A DNA stretch of 48,324 bases, taken from NCBI GenBank assembly GCA_009775095.1, contig VSOZ01000023.1, forward strand, positions 1-48,324, in the 5' to 3' direction. This document shows, in pieces, positions 1-9,641 of this stretch. The position numbers were made by a program, and so were the translations under genes. Source of the DNA: Muribaculum sp. (GTDB lineage Bacteria > Bacteroidota > Bacteroidia > Bacteroidales > Muribaculaceae). Under the pieces are notes generated by a model that was not told where the DNA came from, searched no databases, and saw nothing but the letters and a program-made list of their open reading frames with translations. Position 1 is the stretch's first letter. Each line of letters begins with the position of its first letter.

Positions 1-117
1 TTGTTCCGGTTTCATAACGCGAAGTTACACAATATGGTTGAGAGGAGCATTCGCCAACCGGGAAAATCCGCTGACCCTTAAATATCTATACGCTCCGGAG
101 TGTTAATGCCGAAAACG

Positions 118-146
118 AAAAAAGCCGAGTCAACGACTCGGCTTTT
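118..146 (-). terminator. Intrinsic terminator of the tRNA-Pro gene
   Basis: GCCGAGTC and GACTCGGC (124-131 and 135-142) form a perfect 8-bp stem, 11 bp with the flanking A/T pairs, around a 3-nt loop. Read leftward it ends in a run of six T and lies 9 bp beyond the tRNA, as expected for its terminator. Read rightward it also ends in TTTT, so it may stop transcription entering from the left edge. Confidence 0.85.
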
Positions 147-154
147 GCTTTTAG

Positions 155-228
155 TCGGGGTGACTAGACTCGAACTAGCGACCTCACGCCCCCCAGACGC
201 GTACTCTAACCAACTGAGCTACACCCCG
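155..228 (-). tRNA. tRNA-Pro (anticodon GGG)
   Basis: The reverse complement folds into a standard 74-nt cloverleaf. The acceptor arm CGGGGTG pairs with CACCCCG. The D arm is GCTC/GAGT, and the anticodon arm CGCGT/GCGTG surrounds the loop CTGGGGG, giving anticodon GGG (proline, codons CCC/CCU) with G at position 37 as in all tRNA-Pro. The T arm contains TTCGAGT. The discriminator base is A and no CCA is encoded, as is usual in Bacteroidota. Confidence 0.95.
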
Positions 229-245
229 ATTTTGGAAAAGCGATG

Positions 246-276
246 CAAAGTTAACGCCTATTTGTGGGAAATGCAA
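246..276 (-). promoter_or_regulatory. Predicted promoter of tRNA-Pro
   Basis: On the minus strand a TTG (274-276) is followed after exactly 20 nt by TAACTTTG (246-253). This fits the Bacteroidota -33/-7 promoter pattern. The predicted start lies about 15 nt upstream of the mature tRNA 5' end. Confidence 0.65.
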
Positions 277-362
277 CAGTTGTGGGGCGAAATTTGCTGT
301 TGTTTGCAAATTTTAACAATATTCGCGATTGTTGTGGCGTATAATTTGAACTTTATAAAATG

Positions 363-393
363 TTGTGTATGACGGAAAAATTTAGTAATTTTG
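363..393 (+). promoter_or_regulatory. Predicted gyrB promoter
   Basis: TTG at 363-365 and TAATTTTG at 386-393 are 20 nt apart, matching the Bacteroidota TTTG/TAnnTTTG pattern. Transcription would start near 397-400 and leave a leader of about 80 nt before gyrB. Confidence 0.55.
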
Positions 394-478
394 TTTGCCC
401 GAATATGGGTGTTGCCTAAAGCTGTTTATACTGCTTAAGGAAGTGGTAAATGAGTAAGAAAAATCTACAAAAATAATT

Positions 479-2410
<1,932 letters not shown>

Positions 2411-2455
2411 TGCGACGTTAATAATTGCGTAACAGCATAACACATATATACTATT

Positions 2456-4720
2456 ATGGCGACAACACCTAAAAAGAACCGACGTTCGGCTACTTTTGAG
2501 CTGTATTCTCAAATAGAGGAGTATATTAACGCTCAGGGCAACAAGACCTTTAACTACAAGCAGGTATCGCATGCTATCGGTGCCGATACCCCGCAGACGC
2601 TGAAGGCCGTTGCCATGCGTCTTGCCGAACTCGAGTATGACGGCGAGATAATTCAGGTGTCGCCCGGAAAGTACAAGGCTCCGAGCCGAGGGACAGTGGC
2701 GCTGGGTGTGTTTACACGCCGAAGCAACGGTAAAAACAGTGTCATTCTCGACGGTGACGACGAGGCTATATTTGTGGCCGAGCGAAATTCCATGCATGCC
2801 CTTAACGGCGACAAGGTTAAGGTGCTCGTGGCCGCCCATCGCAAGGGTGTGGAGCCGGAGTGCAAGGTTATCGAGATTCTGGAGCCTAACGAACAGGTGT
2901 TTATCGGCACTCTGACTGTCGACAAACATTTCGCCACATTGTCTACCGACTCGAAATTCCTTGCCACCGATATATTCATACCTCGCGCCAAGTTGCACGG
3001 TGGCAAAACCGGCGACAAGGCTGTGGTAGTCATAACCGATTGGCCTGATGATGCCAAGAACCCTTATGGCGAAGTCGTTGACATACTTGGTAAAAACGGC
3101 GAGAATAACACGGAGATGCATGCCATCCTTGCCGAGTTCGGACTCCCGTATCGCTATCCTGAAGCTGTAGAGAAAGCGGCCGATAAAATCGATGCCGGAA
3201 TAACTCCTGAGGAGGTGGCCAAACGTCGTGATATGCGCGATACGGTGACCTTTACGATTGACCCGCGCGATGCCAAGGATTTTGATGACGCATTGTCGTT
3301 GCGCCGTTTGCCCAACGGACATTGGGAGGCCGGTGTGCACATAGCCGACGTCACTCATTATGTGACTCCCGACACCATTATAGAGAAAGAGGCCCGTAGT
3401 CGTGCCACGTCTGTCTACCTTGTCGACAGAGTGGTGCCTATGTTGCCCGAGCATCTTAGCAACGGCATATGTTCGCTGCGCCCCGACGAGGAGAAGTTGA
3501 CTTTCTCCTGTGTTTTTGAGATGGATGACGAAGCAAATGTGATAAGTCATGAGATATGCCGCACGGTTATACGGTCAAACCGACGCTTCACCTATGAAGA
3601 GGCGCAGGCTATAATAGAGACCGGCGCGGGCGATTATGCCGAGGAGATACTCACGCTTGACCGCCTTGCCAAGAAGTTGCGTAGTCGCCGCTATGAGCAG
3701 GGCTCGGTCGATTTCGACCGCGAGGAGGTGCGCTTCGAGATCGACGAGACCGGTCATCCGATAAGCGTCTTTTTCAAAGAGTCGAAGGACTCCAACAAGC
3801 TGATAGAGGAGTTCATGCTCCTCGCCAATCGTACCGTGGCCCAATATGTAGGTTCTCCTAAGGGCCGCAAGAAGCCCAAGGCGTTTGTATATCGTATACA
3901 TGACCAGCCCGATGTGACCAAACTTGAGGATCTCTCAAAGATAGCGCGTACGTTTGGCTACAAGATAAAGACCAAAGGCTCCGCCAAAGAGATAAATCTG
4001 TCCATAAACAAGATGCTTGCCGACGTGAAGGGTAAGGGCGAGGAGAACCTCCTTTCCGTGCTTGCTATCCGTTCTATGGCCAAGGCCATATATTCTACCG
4101 TCAATATCGGCCACTACGGACTCGGATTTGACTATTATACTCACTTTACGTCGCCTATACGCCGATACCCCGACATGATGGTGCACAGGTTGCTTGAGCG
4201 GTATCTCGCCGGAGGCCGCAGTGTCAACCATGACAAACTTGAGGAGCTGTGCAAGCACTCGAGTTCTATGGAGCAGCTTGCCGCCGGGGCCGAACGGGCT
4301 TCTATAAAATATAAACAGGTGGAATATCTTGCCGACCGTCTCGGTGAGCTGTATGACGGTGTCATCTCTGGTGTGACCGAATGGGGACTTTATGTAGAAC
4401 TCGATGAAAACAAGTGTGAAGGACTTGTGCCCATAAGGGATCTCGCCGATGATTACTACGATTTTGACGAGCGCAATTATGCTCTCGTAGGACGGCGTTC
4501 AAAGACCCGATACACACTCGGCGACCGCGTGCGCGTTCAGGTAGCTCGCGCCAATGTGGAGCGTAAGATGGTTGACTTTGCTCTTGTCGACGACAAAGGG
4601 CGTCCTATGGGTGAGGACAAGGAGCACGAGCCGACAGTCAAAGAGGTGCTTTCCGGCAAGTCGAAAGGCAAAAAATCGCGCAAATCCTTGCGTCAGCCAC
4701 GTTGTCGTAGACGTAAATAG
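2456..4720 (+). CDS. rnr: Ribonuclease R (RNB-family 3'-5' exoribonuclease)
   Basis: RNase R degrades structured RNA processively from the 3' end and takes part in mRNA, tRNA and rRNA quality control in the cytoplasm. The 754-aa product has an N-terminal winged-helix region (about 10-75), cold-shock-type OB domains, and the RNB catalytic domain starting near 255. The metal-binding signature DPRDAKDFDDAL lies at 269-280. The conserved YTHFTSPIRRYPD segment follows, then an S1 domain after about 630 (GVISGVTEWGLYVEL). The C-terminal 40 residues are Lys/Arg/Ser-rich, as in other RNase R proteins, and probably contact RNA. It is 45 bp behind gyrB and is followed at once by a strong terminator, so gyrB-rnr looks like one unit. 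Confidence 0.94.
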   Translation: MATTPKKNRRSATFELYSQIEEYINAQGNKTFNYKQVSHAIGADTPQTLKAVAMRLAELEYDGEIIQVSPGKYKAPSRGTVALGVFTRRSNGKNSVILDGDDEAIFVAERNSMHALNGDKVKVLVAAHRKGVEPECKVIEILEPNEQVFIGTLTVDKHFATLSTDSKFLATDIFIPRAKLHGGKTGDKAVVVITDWPDDAKNPYGEVVDILGKNGENNTEMHAILAEFGLPYRYPEAVEKAADKIDAGITPEEVAKRRDMRDTVTFTIDPRDAKDFDDALSLRRLPNGHWEAGVHIADVTHYVTPDTIIEKEARSRATSVYLVDRVVPMLPEHLSNGICSLRPDEEKLTFSCVFEMDDEANVISHEICRTVIRSNRRFTYEEAQAIIETGAGDYAEEILTLDRLAKKLRSRRYEQGSVDFDREEVRFEIDETGHPISVFFKESKDSNKLIEEFMLLANRTVAQYVGSPKGRKKPKAFVYRIHDQPDVTKLEDLSKIARTFGYKIKTKGSAKEINLSINKMLADVKGKGEENLLSVLAIRSMAKAIYSTVNIGHYGLGFDYYTHFTSPIRRYPDMMVHRLLERYLAGGRSVNHDKLEELCKHSSSMEQLAAGAERASIKYKQVEYLADRLGELYDGVISGVTEWGLYVELDENKCEGLVPIRDLADDYYDFDERNYALVGRRSKTRYTLGDRVRVQVARANVERKMVDFALVDDKGRPMGEDKEHEPTVKEVLSGKSKGKKSRKSLRQPRCRRRK

Positions 4721-4737
4721 GAATTTCATACATCATT

Positions 4738-4784
4738 AAAGGGTGAATATTTATGCGATTATGCATCAATATTCACCCTTTTTT
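4738..4784 (+). terminator. Intrinsic terminator after rnr
   Basis: AAAGGGTGAATATT and AATATTCACCCTTT form a 14-bp perfect stem, with a loop of about 16 nt and a run of T at 4779-4784. It closes the gyrB-rnr unit. Confidence 0.85.
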
Positions 4785-4862
4785 AACATATTTAAGCCTG
4801 TTGCTTATATTCTTGGCTAATAGTGATATATGAAAAATTATATGTTAAATAACATAGTTTTA

Positions 4863-4894
4863 TTGCATGTTTTGAGCTTTTTCTTCTAACTTTG
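4863..4894 (+). promoter_or_regulatory. Predicted promoter of the two-small-ORF unit
   Basis: TTG at 4863-4865, a 21-nt spacer and an exact -7 match TAACTTTG at 4887-4894 predict a start near 4900. This gives a leader of about 70 nt before the 39-aa ORF. Transcription cannot easily come from rnr because of the terminator at 4738-4784. Confidence 0.65.
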
Positions 4895-4921
4895 CACTGT
4901 GTTCAAGTGTATATAATAACG

Positions 4922-4950
4922 AAGACTCGATAAGTCGAATGTCTTTTATT
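4922..4950 (+). promoter_or_regulatory. Leader hairpin, attenuator-like
   Basis: AAGAC pairs with GTCTT and the inner TCGA with TCGA around a TAAG loop, with a 2-nt bulge. The stem is followed by TTTTATTATT. It lies between the predicted transcription start and the 39-aa ORF, so it could act as a weak attenuator or protect the 5' end. It is short and could be incidental. Confidence 0.4.
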
Positions 4951-4971
4951 ATTAATTAAAACTGTATAGTC

Positions 4972-5091
4972 ATGAACAAGATGATTAAGTTTTTTAAAGA
5001 AGGAGTTAATTCTTACATGCGCAACATGAGTGACCATCAGTTATTCCGTATTACCGGCGACTGCACTCCGATGTATGACAACGAGGATTAA
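4972..5091 (+). CDS. Small protein, 39 aa, unknown function
   Basis: ATG at 4972 opens a 39-codon frame ending TAA at 5089-5091. I do not recognise the family. The N-terminal half is basic and amphipathic (MNKMIKFFKEG), the middle is YMRNMSDHQLFRI, and the tail is acidic (MYDNED) with one Cys. There is no signal peptide and no membrane segment. Support for a real gene is positional: a good promoter at 4863-4894 lies upstream, a second small ORF follows after 98 nt, and a terminator at 5291-5317 closes the unit. The start follows an AT-rich leader without a Shine-Dalgarno site, as for its neighbours. The MSDHQL segment weakly recalls the MSDREL region of DUF1127/YjiS small proteins, but I would not assign it on that. 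Confidence 0.6.
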   Translation: MNKMIKFFKEGVNSYMRNMSDHQLFRITGDCTPMYDNED

Positions 5092-5189
5092 TCTCCTGAC
5101 AGGTAAAAGTGACGCCCGTAATTGAGAAATTGTCGGGACGATTTAAAAGAAATTGTTTTAGGTGTTGAATTAAAAAAGTTAGAAGTGTT

Positions 5190-5255
5190 ATGAAAAAGAT
5201 GTTGAAGAAAGTGCTTACATGGTATTTTGAAGCCGCAGCCGAGATGTACCGTTAG
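5190..5255 (+). CDS. Very small protein, 21 aa, unknown function
   Basis: ATG at 5190 opens a 21-codon frame ending TAG at 5253-5255. The peptide begins MKKMLKKVLTWYF and continues as an alanine/glutamate-rich helix ending in EMYR. It would form one amphipathic helix with a strongly basic first third, which suggests binding to a membrane surface or a nucleic acid. Both small ORFs of the unit start with M-(N/K)-K-M. It sits between the 39-aa ORF and a terminator starting 36 nt downstream, so it is the last frame of a short bicistronic transcript. A random frame of this length is not improbable, hence the moderate confidence. Confidence 0.5.
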   Translation: MKKMLKKVLTWYFEAAAEMYR

Positions 5256-5290
5256 TAACGAGAAAAGAAATAAGTAGCAAATTTTTAGAG

Positions 5291-5317
5291 AATCGTGAAT
5301 ACCTCACGATTTTTTTT
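5291..5317 (+). terminator. Intrinsic terminator of the two-small-ORF unit
   Basis: AATCGTG (5291-5297) and CACGATT (5305-5311) form a 7-bp stem with a 7-nt loop, followed by a T tract to 5317. The last T residues also serve as part of the predicted -33 element of folB. Confidence 0.75.
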
Positions 5318-5345
5318 GTGCCTTGAGCTAAGGTGTTTATATTTG
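5315..5345 (+). promoter_or_regulatory. Predicted folB promoter, apparently leaderless
   Basis: TTTG at 5315-5318 and TATATTTG at 5338-5345 are 19 nt apart, a good Bacteroidota promoter. The folB ATG is at 5350, so transcription would start at or within a few nt of the start codon. Confidence 0.6.
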
Positions 5346-5349
5346 TGGT

Positions 5350-5697
5350 ATGAAAACGACCGTTGAGATAACCCGTATGCGTATTCATGCTTTTCACGGA
5401 GTTCTTGAGCAGGAACGCCGGGTGGGAAATGACTTTGAAGTTTCGGTGGCGGTAAGCTACCCGGTTGTCGTCGGCAGCGACGACCTTTCGTCCACGCTTA
5501 ACTATGCCGAACTTATATATATAGTCAAGGAGGTGATGGCCGTGCCTTCGGCGCTTCTTGAGCATGTGGCGTTTCGTATACGCGAAGCTGTTACGTCGCG
5601 TTGGCCGCTCATCGACGGCGGCTCGGTCAAGGTAGCCAAACTCACTCCGCCTGTAAGTGCCGAGGTCGCTGAGGTCGCCGTGCGCCTTGACTGGTGA
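5350..5697 (+). CDS. folB: Dihydroneopterin aldolase
   Basis: FolB cleaves 7,8-dihydroneopterin to 6-hydroxymethyl-7,8-dihydropterin and glycolaldehyde in tetrahydrofolate synthesis. The 115-aa length is typical. The N-terminal pattern MRIHAFHGVLEQERRVGNDF is the characteristic HGV...E...G..F region, carrying the substrate-contacting Glu. The middle NYAELIYIVKEVM and the C-terminal KLTPPVSAEVAEVAV match the tunnelling fold. The ATG at 5350 is preferred because the strand before the HGV region needs these residues. The gene has its own promoter, whose -33 element sits in the previous terminator, and its stop codon abuts the stop of the convergent DUF4250 gene. Confidence 0.9.
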   Translation: MKTTVEITRMRIHAFHGVLEQERRVGNDFEVSVAVSYPVVVGSDDLSSTLNYAELIYIVKEVMAVPSALLEHVAFRIREAVTSRWPLIDGGSVKVAKLTPPVSAEVAEVAVRLDW

Positions 5698-5877
5698 TTA
5701 CCAGAATTTGTTGGCGCTGCTGTTGTATTCCCAGCCGTTTTCGCGTAATTTGGCTTCGAGGAGGCTGCGGTCTATGTCCATGTCGTCGCACAGTGAGTCG
5801 AGAGATGCATAACGGTCACGCAGCAACATGTTTATGTAGCTGAACAGTATCGCGGGGTCTTTAGGCAGATTTTCCAT
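5698..5877 (-). CDS. DUF4250 domain protein, 59 aa
   Basis: The reverse strand encodes a 59-residue protein starting MENLPKDPAILFSYINMLLR and ending NSSANKFW. The pattern LPKDPA.L.S..N..LRD.Y.SLD.LC.D..ID is the hallmark of the DUF4250 family, as I remember it. These are small, mostly helical, presumably cytoplasmic proteins of unknown function found in Bacteroidota and Firmicutes. The central acidic segment resembles the first half of a helix-turn-helix (SLDSLCDDMDIDRSLLEAKL), so DNA or protein binding is possible, but this is inference. It is convergent with folB with no spacer between the two stop codons, and divergent from metG across a 15-bp-arm palindrome. Confidence 0.85.
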   Translation of the reverse strand: MENLPKDPAILFSYINMLLRDRYASLDSLCDDMDIDRSLLEAKLRENGWEYNSSANKFW

Positions 5878-5896
5878 GAGCTAAATAAATTTTGCC

Positions 5897-5936
5897 GCAA
5901 AATTACTCTTTTTTCATTTATAAAGAGTAATTTTGC
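5897..5936. promoter_or_regulatory. Symmetric divergent promoter palindrome between DUF4250 and metG
   Basis: GCAAAATTACTCTTT (5897-5911) and its exact reverse complement (5922-5936) flank a 10-nt spacer. Each arm contains TAATTTTG, an exact -7 element (plus strand 5928-5935, minus strand 5898-5905). The palindrome therefore offers one outward-facing -7 box to each gene. No good -33 TTG is seen at 19-21 nt for either. It may be a shared operator, a pair of promoters, or both. Confidence 0.6.
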
Positions 5937-5975
5937 ATTGTAAAACAATTGATTATCTCACATTATAGATATAAT

Positions 5976-8018
5976 ATGGAAAAGAAGTACAAGCGTACAC
6001 TTATCACGACGGCTCTGCCTTATGCCAACGGCCCCGTACACATAGGACACTTGGCCGGTGTATACGTACCGGCTGACATCTACGCACGTTATCTGCGACT
6101 GCGTGGTGATGACGTGATTATGATAGGCGGAAGCGACGAGCATGGTGTGCCCATTACAATAAAGGCACGTCGCGAGGGTGTGACGCCTCAGGATATCGTG
6201 GACCGTTACCATAATATTATAAAGGACTCATTTGAGGAACTCGGAGTGTCGTTTGACATATACTCACGCACTACTTCGGCCACTCACAATGCCACAGCAT
6301 CGGAGTTTTTCAGACGCCTCTATGACAAGGGTGAGTTTATTGAGAAAACTTCAATGCAGCTTTATGATGAAGAGGCCGGCCAGTTTCTTGCCGACCGCTA
6401 CGTCACCGGTAAGTGTCCCCATTGCGGCAATGAGAACGCCTATGGCGATCAGTGCGAGGTATGCGGTACATCGCTCAGCCCTGATGAGCTGATAGATCCC
6501 AAGAGCACAATTACCGGCAGCAAGCCCGTACTTAAAGAGACCAAGCACTGGTATCTTCCTCTCGACAAGTGGGAGCCTGCGTTGCGCAAGTGGATACTTG
6601 AAGGTCACAAGGAGTGGCGCCCCAACGTATACGGACAGTGCAAGTCTTGGCTTGACCTCGGGCTGCAACCGCGTGCCGTGAGTCGCGATCTCGATTGGGG
6701 AATACCCGTACCTGTAGAAGGTGCCGACGGCAAGGTGCTTTACGTCTGGTTTGATGCGCCTATCGGATATATTTCAAATACAAAGGAACTTCTGCCCGAT
6801 ACATGGCAGACATACTGGAAAGACCCCGAAACACGTCTTATTCATTTTATCGGCAAAGACAACATAGTATTCCACTGCATAGTGTTTCCGTCGATGCTCA
6901 TGGCCTACGGCGACGGCTTCCAACTGCCGGACAATGTACCAGCCAACGAGTTTCTGAACCTTGAGGGTGACAAGATATCGACCTCGCGCAACTGGGCCGT
7001 ATGGCTTCACGAGTATCTTGTTGACTTCCCCGGCAAGCAGGATGTGCTGCGCTACGTGCTTACGGCCAATGCTCCGGAGACCAAGGACAATGACTTCACT
7101 TGGCGCGATTTTCAGGCCCGCAACAACAGCGAGCTTGTAGCCATACTCGGTAATTTTGTCAACAGAGCGGTGGTGCTTACCCACAAGTATTTCAACGGCG
7201 CCGTGCCGGCGAAAGGGGCTATGCAGGATGTAGACCGCAATGTTTTTGCCGAGCTGGCTGAAATCAAGGGCTCGCTTAGCGATAATCTTGACAATTTCCA
7301 CTTCCGTGACGCTCTTAAGGATGCCATGAACATAGCGCGTTTAGGTAACAAATATCTTCAGGAGACTGAGCCGTGGAAAGTGGCCAAGACCGATATGGAA
7401 CGTACAGCCACCATACTCAATGTGGCCTTGCAGCTTTGTGCCAATATCGCAGTGGCATTTGAGCCCTTCCTGCCTTTTATGAGCGAAAAACTTGTGAAGA
7501 TGCTCGGCATGGGAGCTATGAATTGGGATATGCTGGGGACCGACGACATTATCGCGGCCGGCGCTGTCATCGGACAGCCGGAATTGCTGTTTGAGAAGAT
7601 CGAGGACGATGTTATCGAGGCTCAGGTGAAACGCCTTGAGGATATAAAGCGTCAGAATCAGCTCGACAACTGGAAAGTGGCTCCGCAGGCCGAGAATGTC
7701 GATTTTGATACGTTCAAGAAGTGCGACATAAGGGTGGGCACGGTGCTTGAATGTGTCAAGGTGCCCAAGGCCGACAAGCTGCTGAAGTTTCTCATCGATG
7801 ACGGCATGGCCAAACGCACTATCGTATCGGGCATTGCCAAATATTACAATCCGGAGGAGCTCATAGGTAAGCAGGTGTGCTTTATAGCTAATTTCGAACC
7901 CCGCAAATTGCGCGGCATACTGTCGGAAGGCATGATTCTGTCAGCCGAGAACCCTGACGGCTCGCTTGTGGTGATAGGCCCGACGGCTCCGGTGCGTCCC
8001 GGCGCTCAGGTCATGTAG
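5976..8018 (+). CDS. metG: Methionyl-tRNA synthetase
   Basis: MetRS charges tRNA-Met and initiator tRNA with methionine. From the ATG at 5976 the protein is 680 aa. A TTG 27 nt upstream is in frame, but the conserved sequence begins right after MEKKYKRTLITTALPYANG, so the ATG is chosen. The class I motifs are HIGH at 22-25 and KISTS (KMSKS equivalent) at 333-337. The zinc knuckle has Cys147, Cys150, Cys160 and Cys163. WFDAPIGY lies near 258-265. The anticodon-binding helical domain follows. The last 110 residues (from FDTFKKCDIRVGTV) form an EMAP/Trbp111-type tRNA-binding OB domain used for dimerisation. ansA follows after 56 bp, possibly on the same transcript. Confidence 0.95.
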   Translation: MEKKYKRTLITTALPYANGPVHIGHLAGVYVPADIYARYLRLRGDDVIMIGGSDEHGVPITIKARREGVTPQDIVDRYHNIIKDSFEELGVSFDIYSRTTSATHNATASEFFRRLYDKGEFIEKTSMQLYDEEAGQFLADRYVTGKCPHCGNENAYGDQCEVCGTSLSPDELIDPKSTITGSKPVLKETKHWYLPLDKWEPALRKWILEGHKEWRPNVYGQCKSWLDLGLQPRAVSRDLDWGIPVPVEGADGKVLYVWFDAPIGYISNTKELLPDTWQTYWKDPETRLIHFIGKDNIVFHCIVFPSMLMAYGDGFQLPDNVPANEFLNLEGDKISTSRNWAVWLHEYLVDFPGKQDVLRYVLTANAPETKDNDFTWRDFQARNNSELVAILGNFVNRAVVLTHKYFNGAVPAKGAMQDVDRNVFAELAEIKGSLSDNLDNFHFRDALKDAMNIARLGNKYLQETEPWKVAKTDMERTATILNVALQLCANIAVAFEPFLPFMSEKLVKMLGMGAMNWDMLGTDDIIAAGAVIGQPELLFEKIEDDVIEAQVKRLEDIKRQNQLDNWKVAPQAENVDFDTFKKCDIRVGTVLECVKVPKADKLLKFLIDDGMAKRTIVSGIAKYYNPEELIGKQVCFIANFEPRKLRGILSEGMILSAENPDGSLVVIGPTAPVRPGAQVM

Positions 8019-8074
8019 AGGCGGCTCATTATTATATACAATCGATCAATTTATAAATATCGACTAAAGATACA

Positions 8075-9115
8075 ATGAAAAGTGTGAGAAAACCGCACAT
8101 ACTCATAATCTATACGGGCGGGACCATAGGGATGATTGAAAATCCCGAGACCCACACGTTGCAGCCGTTTGACTTCACTCATCTTATCGATAACGTGCCT
8201 AAGATAAAGATGCTCGATTATAAGATTGAAAACATACAGTTCAATCCACCCATCGATTCGTCCGATATGAATCCGCGTTATTGGATGGATATAGCACGTG
8301 CAATCGAGCATAACTACGACCATTTCGACGGTTTTGTGGTGCTCCACGGTACAGATACAATGGCCTATACGGCTTCGGCACTGTCGTTTATGTTTGAGAA
8401 CCTGCACAAGCCGGTCATCATCACCGGCTCGCAGCTGCCTATCGGTGAGGTGCGTACCGACGGTGAGGAGAATCTCATAACGGCCTTGCAGATAGCGGCG
8501 GCTACCGACATCAACGATGCCCCTATGGTGCAGGAGGTGGCGATCCTTTTCGAAAACTATCTGTGGCGCGGCAACCGCTCTACTAAAATGAGCGCTGACA
8601 ACTTCAACGCGTTCAAGAGCAACAATTATCCGCCGTTGGCCAAGATAGGACTCGGTATACATTTCAGCGAGGACGCTCTTATGCGTGCCGTTATCAAGCG
8701 TCCGCTCAAGGTACGATACGAGCTGGATACAAACGTGATGTTTCTTGACCTTAATCCGGGCATATCGGAGGAAATACTGCGCCATCAGCTCGGCACTCCC
8801 GGTATAAAGGGCATAGTGCTGAAGACTTTTGGCGCCGGCAATGCCCCTACCGCGCAGTGGTTTACCGATGCTATACGTGAGGCTGTCGACCGTGGTATAG
8901 TGATTGTAAATATAACGCAGTGCGTCAACGGCGGAGTGCACACCAAGCGCTATGTGTCGGGCGACAGGCTTGCCGCGACCGGGGTCATTTCGGGTCATGA
9001 TATGACTTCCGAGGCCGCAATCACGAAGATGATGTATCTCTTCGGTCTTGGGCTTGAAGCGGCCGAGGTAAGAAAATATCTTGAATGCTCTCTTTGTGGC
9101 GAAGTGACACTATAA
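8075..9115 (+). CDS. ansA: L-asparaginase, type I (cytoplasmic)
   Basis: The enzyme hydrolyses asparagine to aspartate and ammonia. The 346-aa protein lacks a signal peptide, as expected for the type I cytoplasmic form. The first catalytic threonine lies in YTGGTIGM (13-20). The second conserved site is HGTDTMAYTAS (91-101), with Thr93 and Asp94. Further family patterns are ITGSQLPIGEVRTDGEENL and the C-terminal GAGNAPT segment. It lies 56 bp behind metG in the same direction. Aspartyl-tRNA amidotransferase-like GatD is the main alternative fold but is longer and partner-dependent, so asparaginase is favoured. Confidence 0.92.
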   Translation: MKSVRKPHILIIYTGGTIGMIENPETHTLQPFDFTHLIDNVPKIKMLDYKIENIQFNPPIDSSDMNPRYWMDIARAIEHNYDHFDGFVVLHGTDTMAYTASALSFMFENLHKPVIITGSQLPIGEVRTDGEENLITALQIAAATDINDAPMVQEVAILFENYLWRGNRSTKMSADNFNAFKSNNYPPLAKIGLGIHFSEDALMRAVIKRPLKVRYELDTNVMFLDLNPGISEEILRHQLGTPGIKGIVLKTFGAGNAPTAQWFTDAIREAVDRGIVIVNITQCVNGGVHTKRYVSGDRLAATGVISGHDMTSEAAITKMMYLFGLGLEAAEVRKYLECSLCGEVTL

Positions 9116-9235
9116 TCGTGTTTCACCGACCTAAAAGTGTGGATTTGAGATTTTTATTATTAAAAATTTAAAGCTGTATTATAGCTATTTGAAAAAAAAG
9201 TGCGATATTTGCACTTGCAAAAAACGCTAAAACCG

Positions 9236-9264
9236 TGATTTGCGACTTAACTGACTGCAAATCA
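9236..9264. promoter_or_regulatory. Short dyad upstream of HU
   Basis: TGATTTGC and GCAAATCA form perfect 8-bp arms around a 13-nt spacer, 36 nt before the HU start codon. It could be a leader hairpin or a binding site. The 185-nt gap before HU otherwise holds only AT-rich sequence with an imperfect -7 match (GATATTTG, 9204-9211). Confidence 0.35.
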
Positions 9265-9300
9265 TAAAATTATTATCATAATAAATAAAAATATAAAAAA

Positions 9301-9573
9301 ATGACAAAAGCTGACATCGTAAACGAGATCGCAAAGACCACAGGCATCGAAAAAGCCAACGTGCTTGAAACGATTGAGAAGTTTATGGAAATAGTAAAGG
9401 ATTCTTTGGCTCACGGAGAGAACGTTTACCTCCGCGGATTTGGTAGCTTTATCGTGAAGACCCGTTCAGAGAAGACTGCCCGCAACATTTCGAAGAATAC
9501 CACCATCATCATCCCCGAACACAAAATACCCGCTTTCAAGCCCGCAAAGGTGTTCATGGAGGAGGTTAAGTAA
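9301..9573 (+). CDS. HU/IHF-family DNA-binding protein
   Basis: HU-type proteins bind and bend DNA and are abundant nucleoid components. At 90 aa the length is canonical. The N-terminal helical pair MTKADIVNEIAKTTGIEKANV is followed by the arm signature GENVYLRGFGSF (about 38-50). The beta-arm region is TARNISKNTTIIIPEHKIPAFKPAK, with the conserved proline for DNA intercalation, and the C-terminal helix VFMEEVK completes the fold. The protein forms dimers. It precedes a basic ribosome-associated-type peptide and RNase G in the same direction, a neat translation/RNA/nucleoid cluster. Several HU paralogues are usual in Bacteroidota, so no gene symbol is given. Confidence 0.93.
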   Translation: MTKADIVNEIAKTTGIEKANVLETIEKFMEIVKDSLAHGENVYLRGFGSFIVKTRSEKTARNISKNTTIIIPEHKIPAFKPAKVFMEEVK

Positions 9574-9641
9574 TCAGCTTGTCGCGATACTGAACCGTAA
9601 GAGATTTTTAAACAATAATATTAACTTCAAATTAGCGTAAA

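Noticed and set aside
1..117. End of a gene at the left edge (frames ending at 80 or 105) or start of a minus-strand gene (ATG at 15)
   Set aside because: Each frame is too short to recognise and none has supporting signals, so no feature is called.
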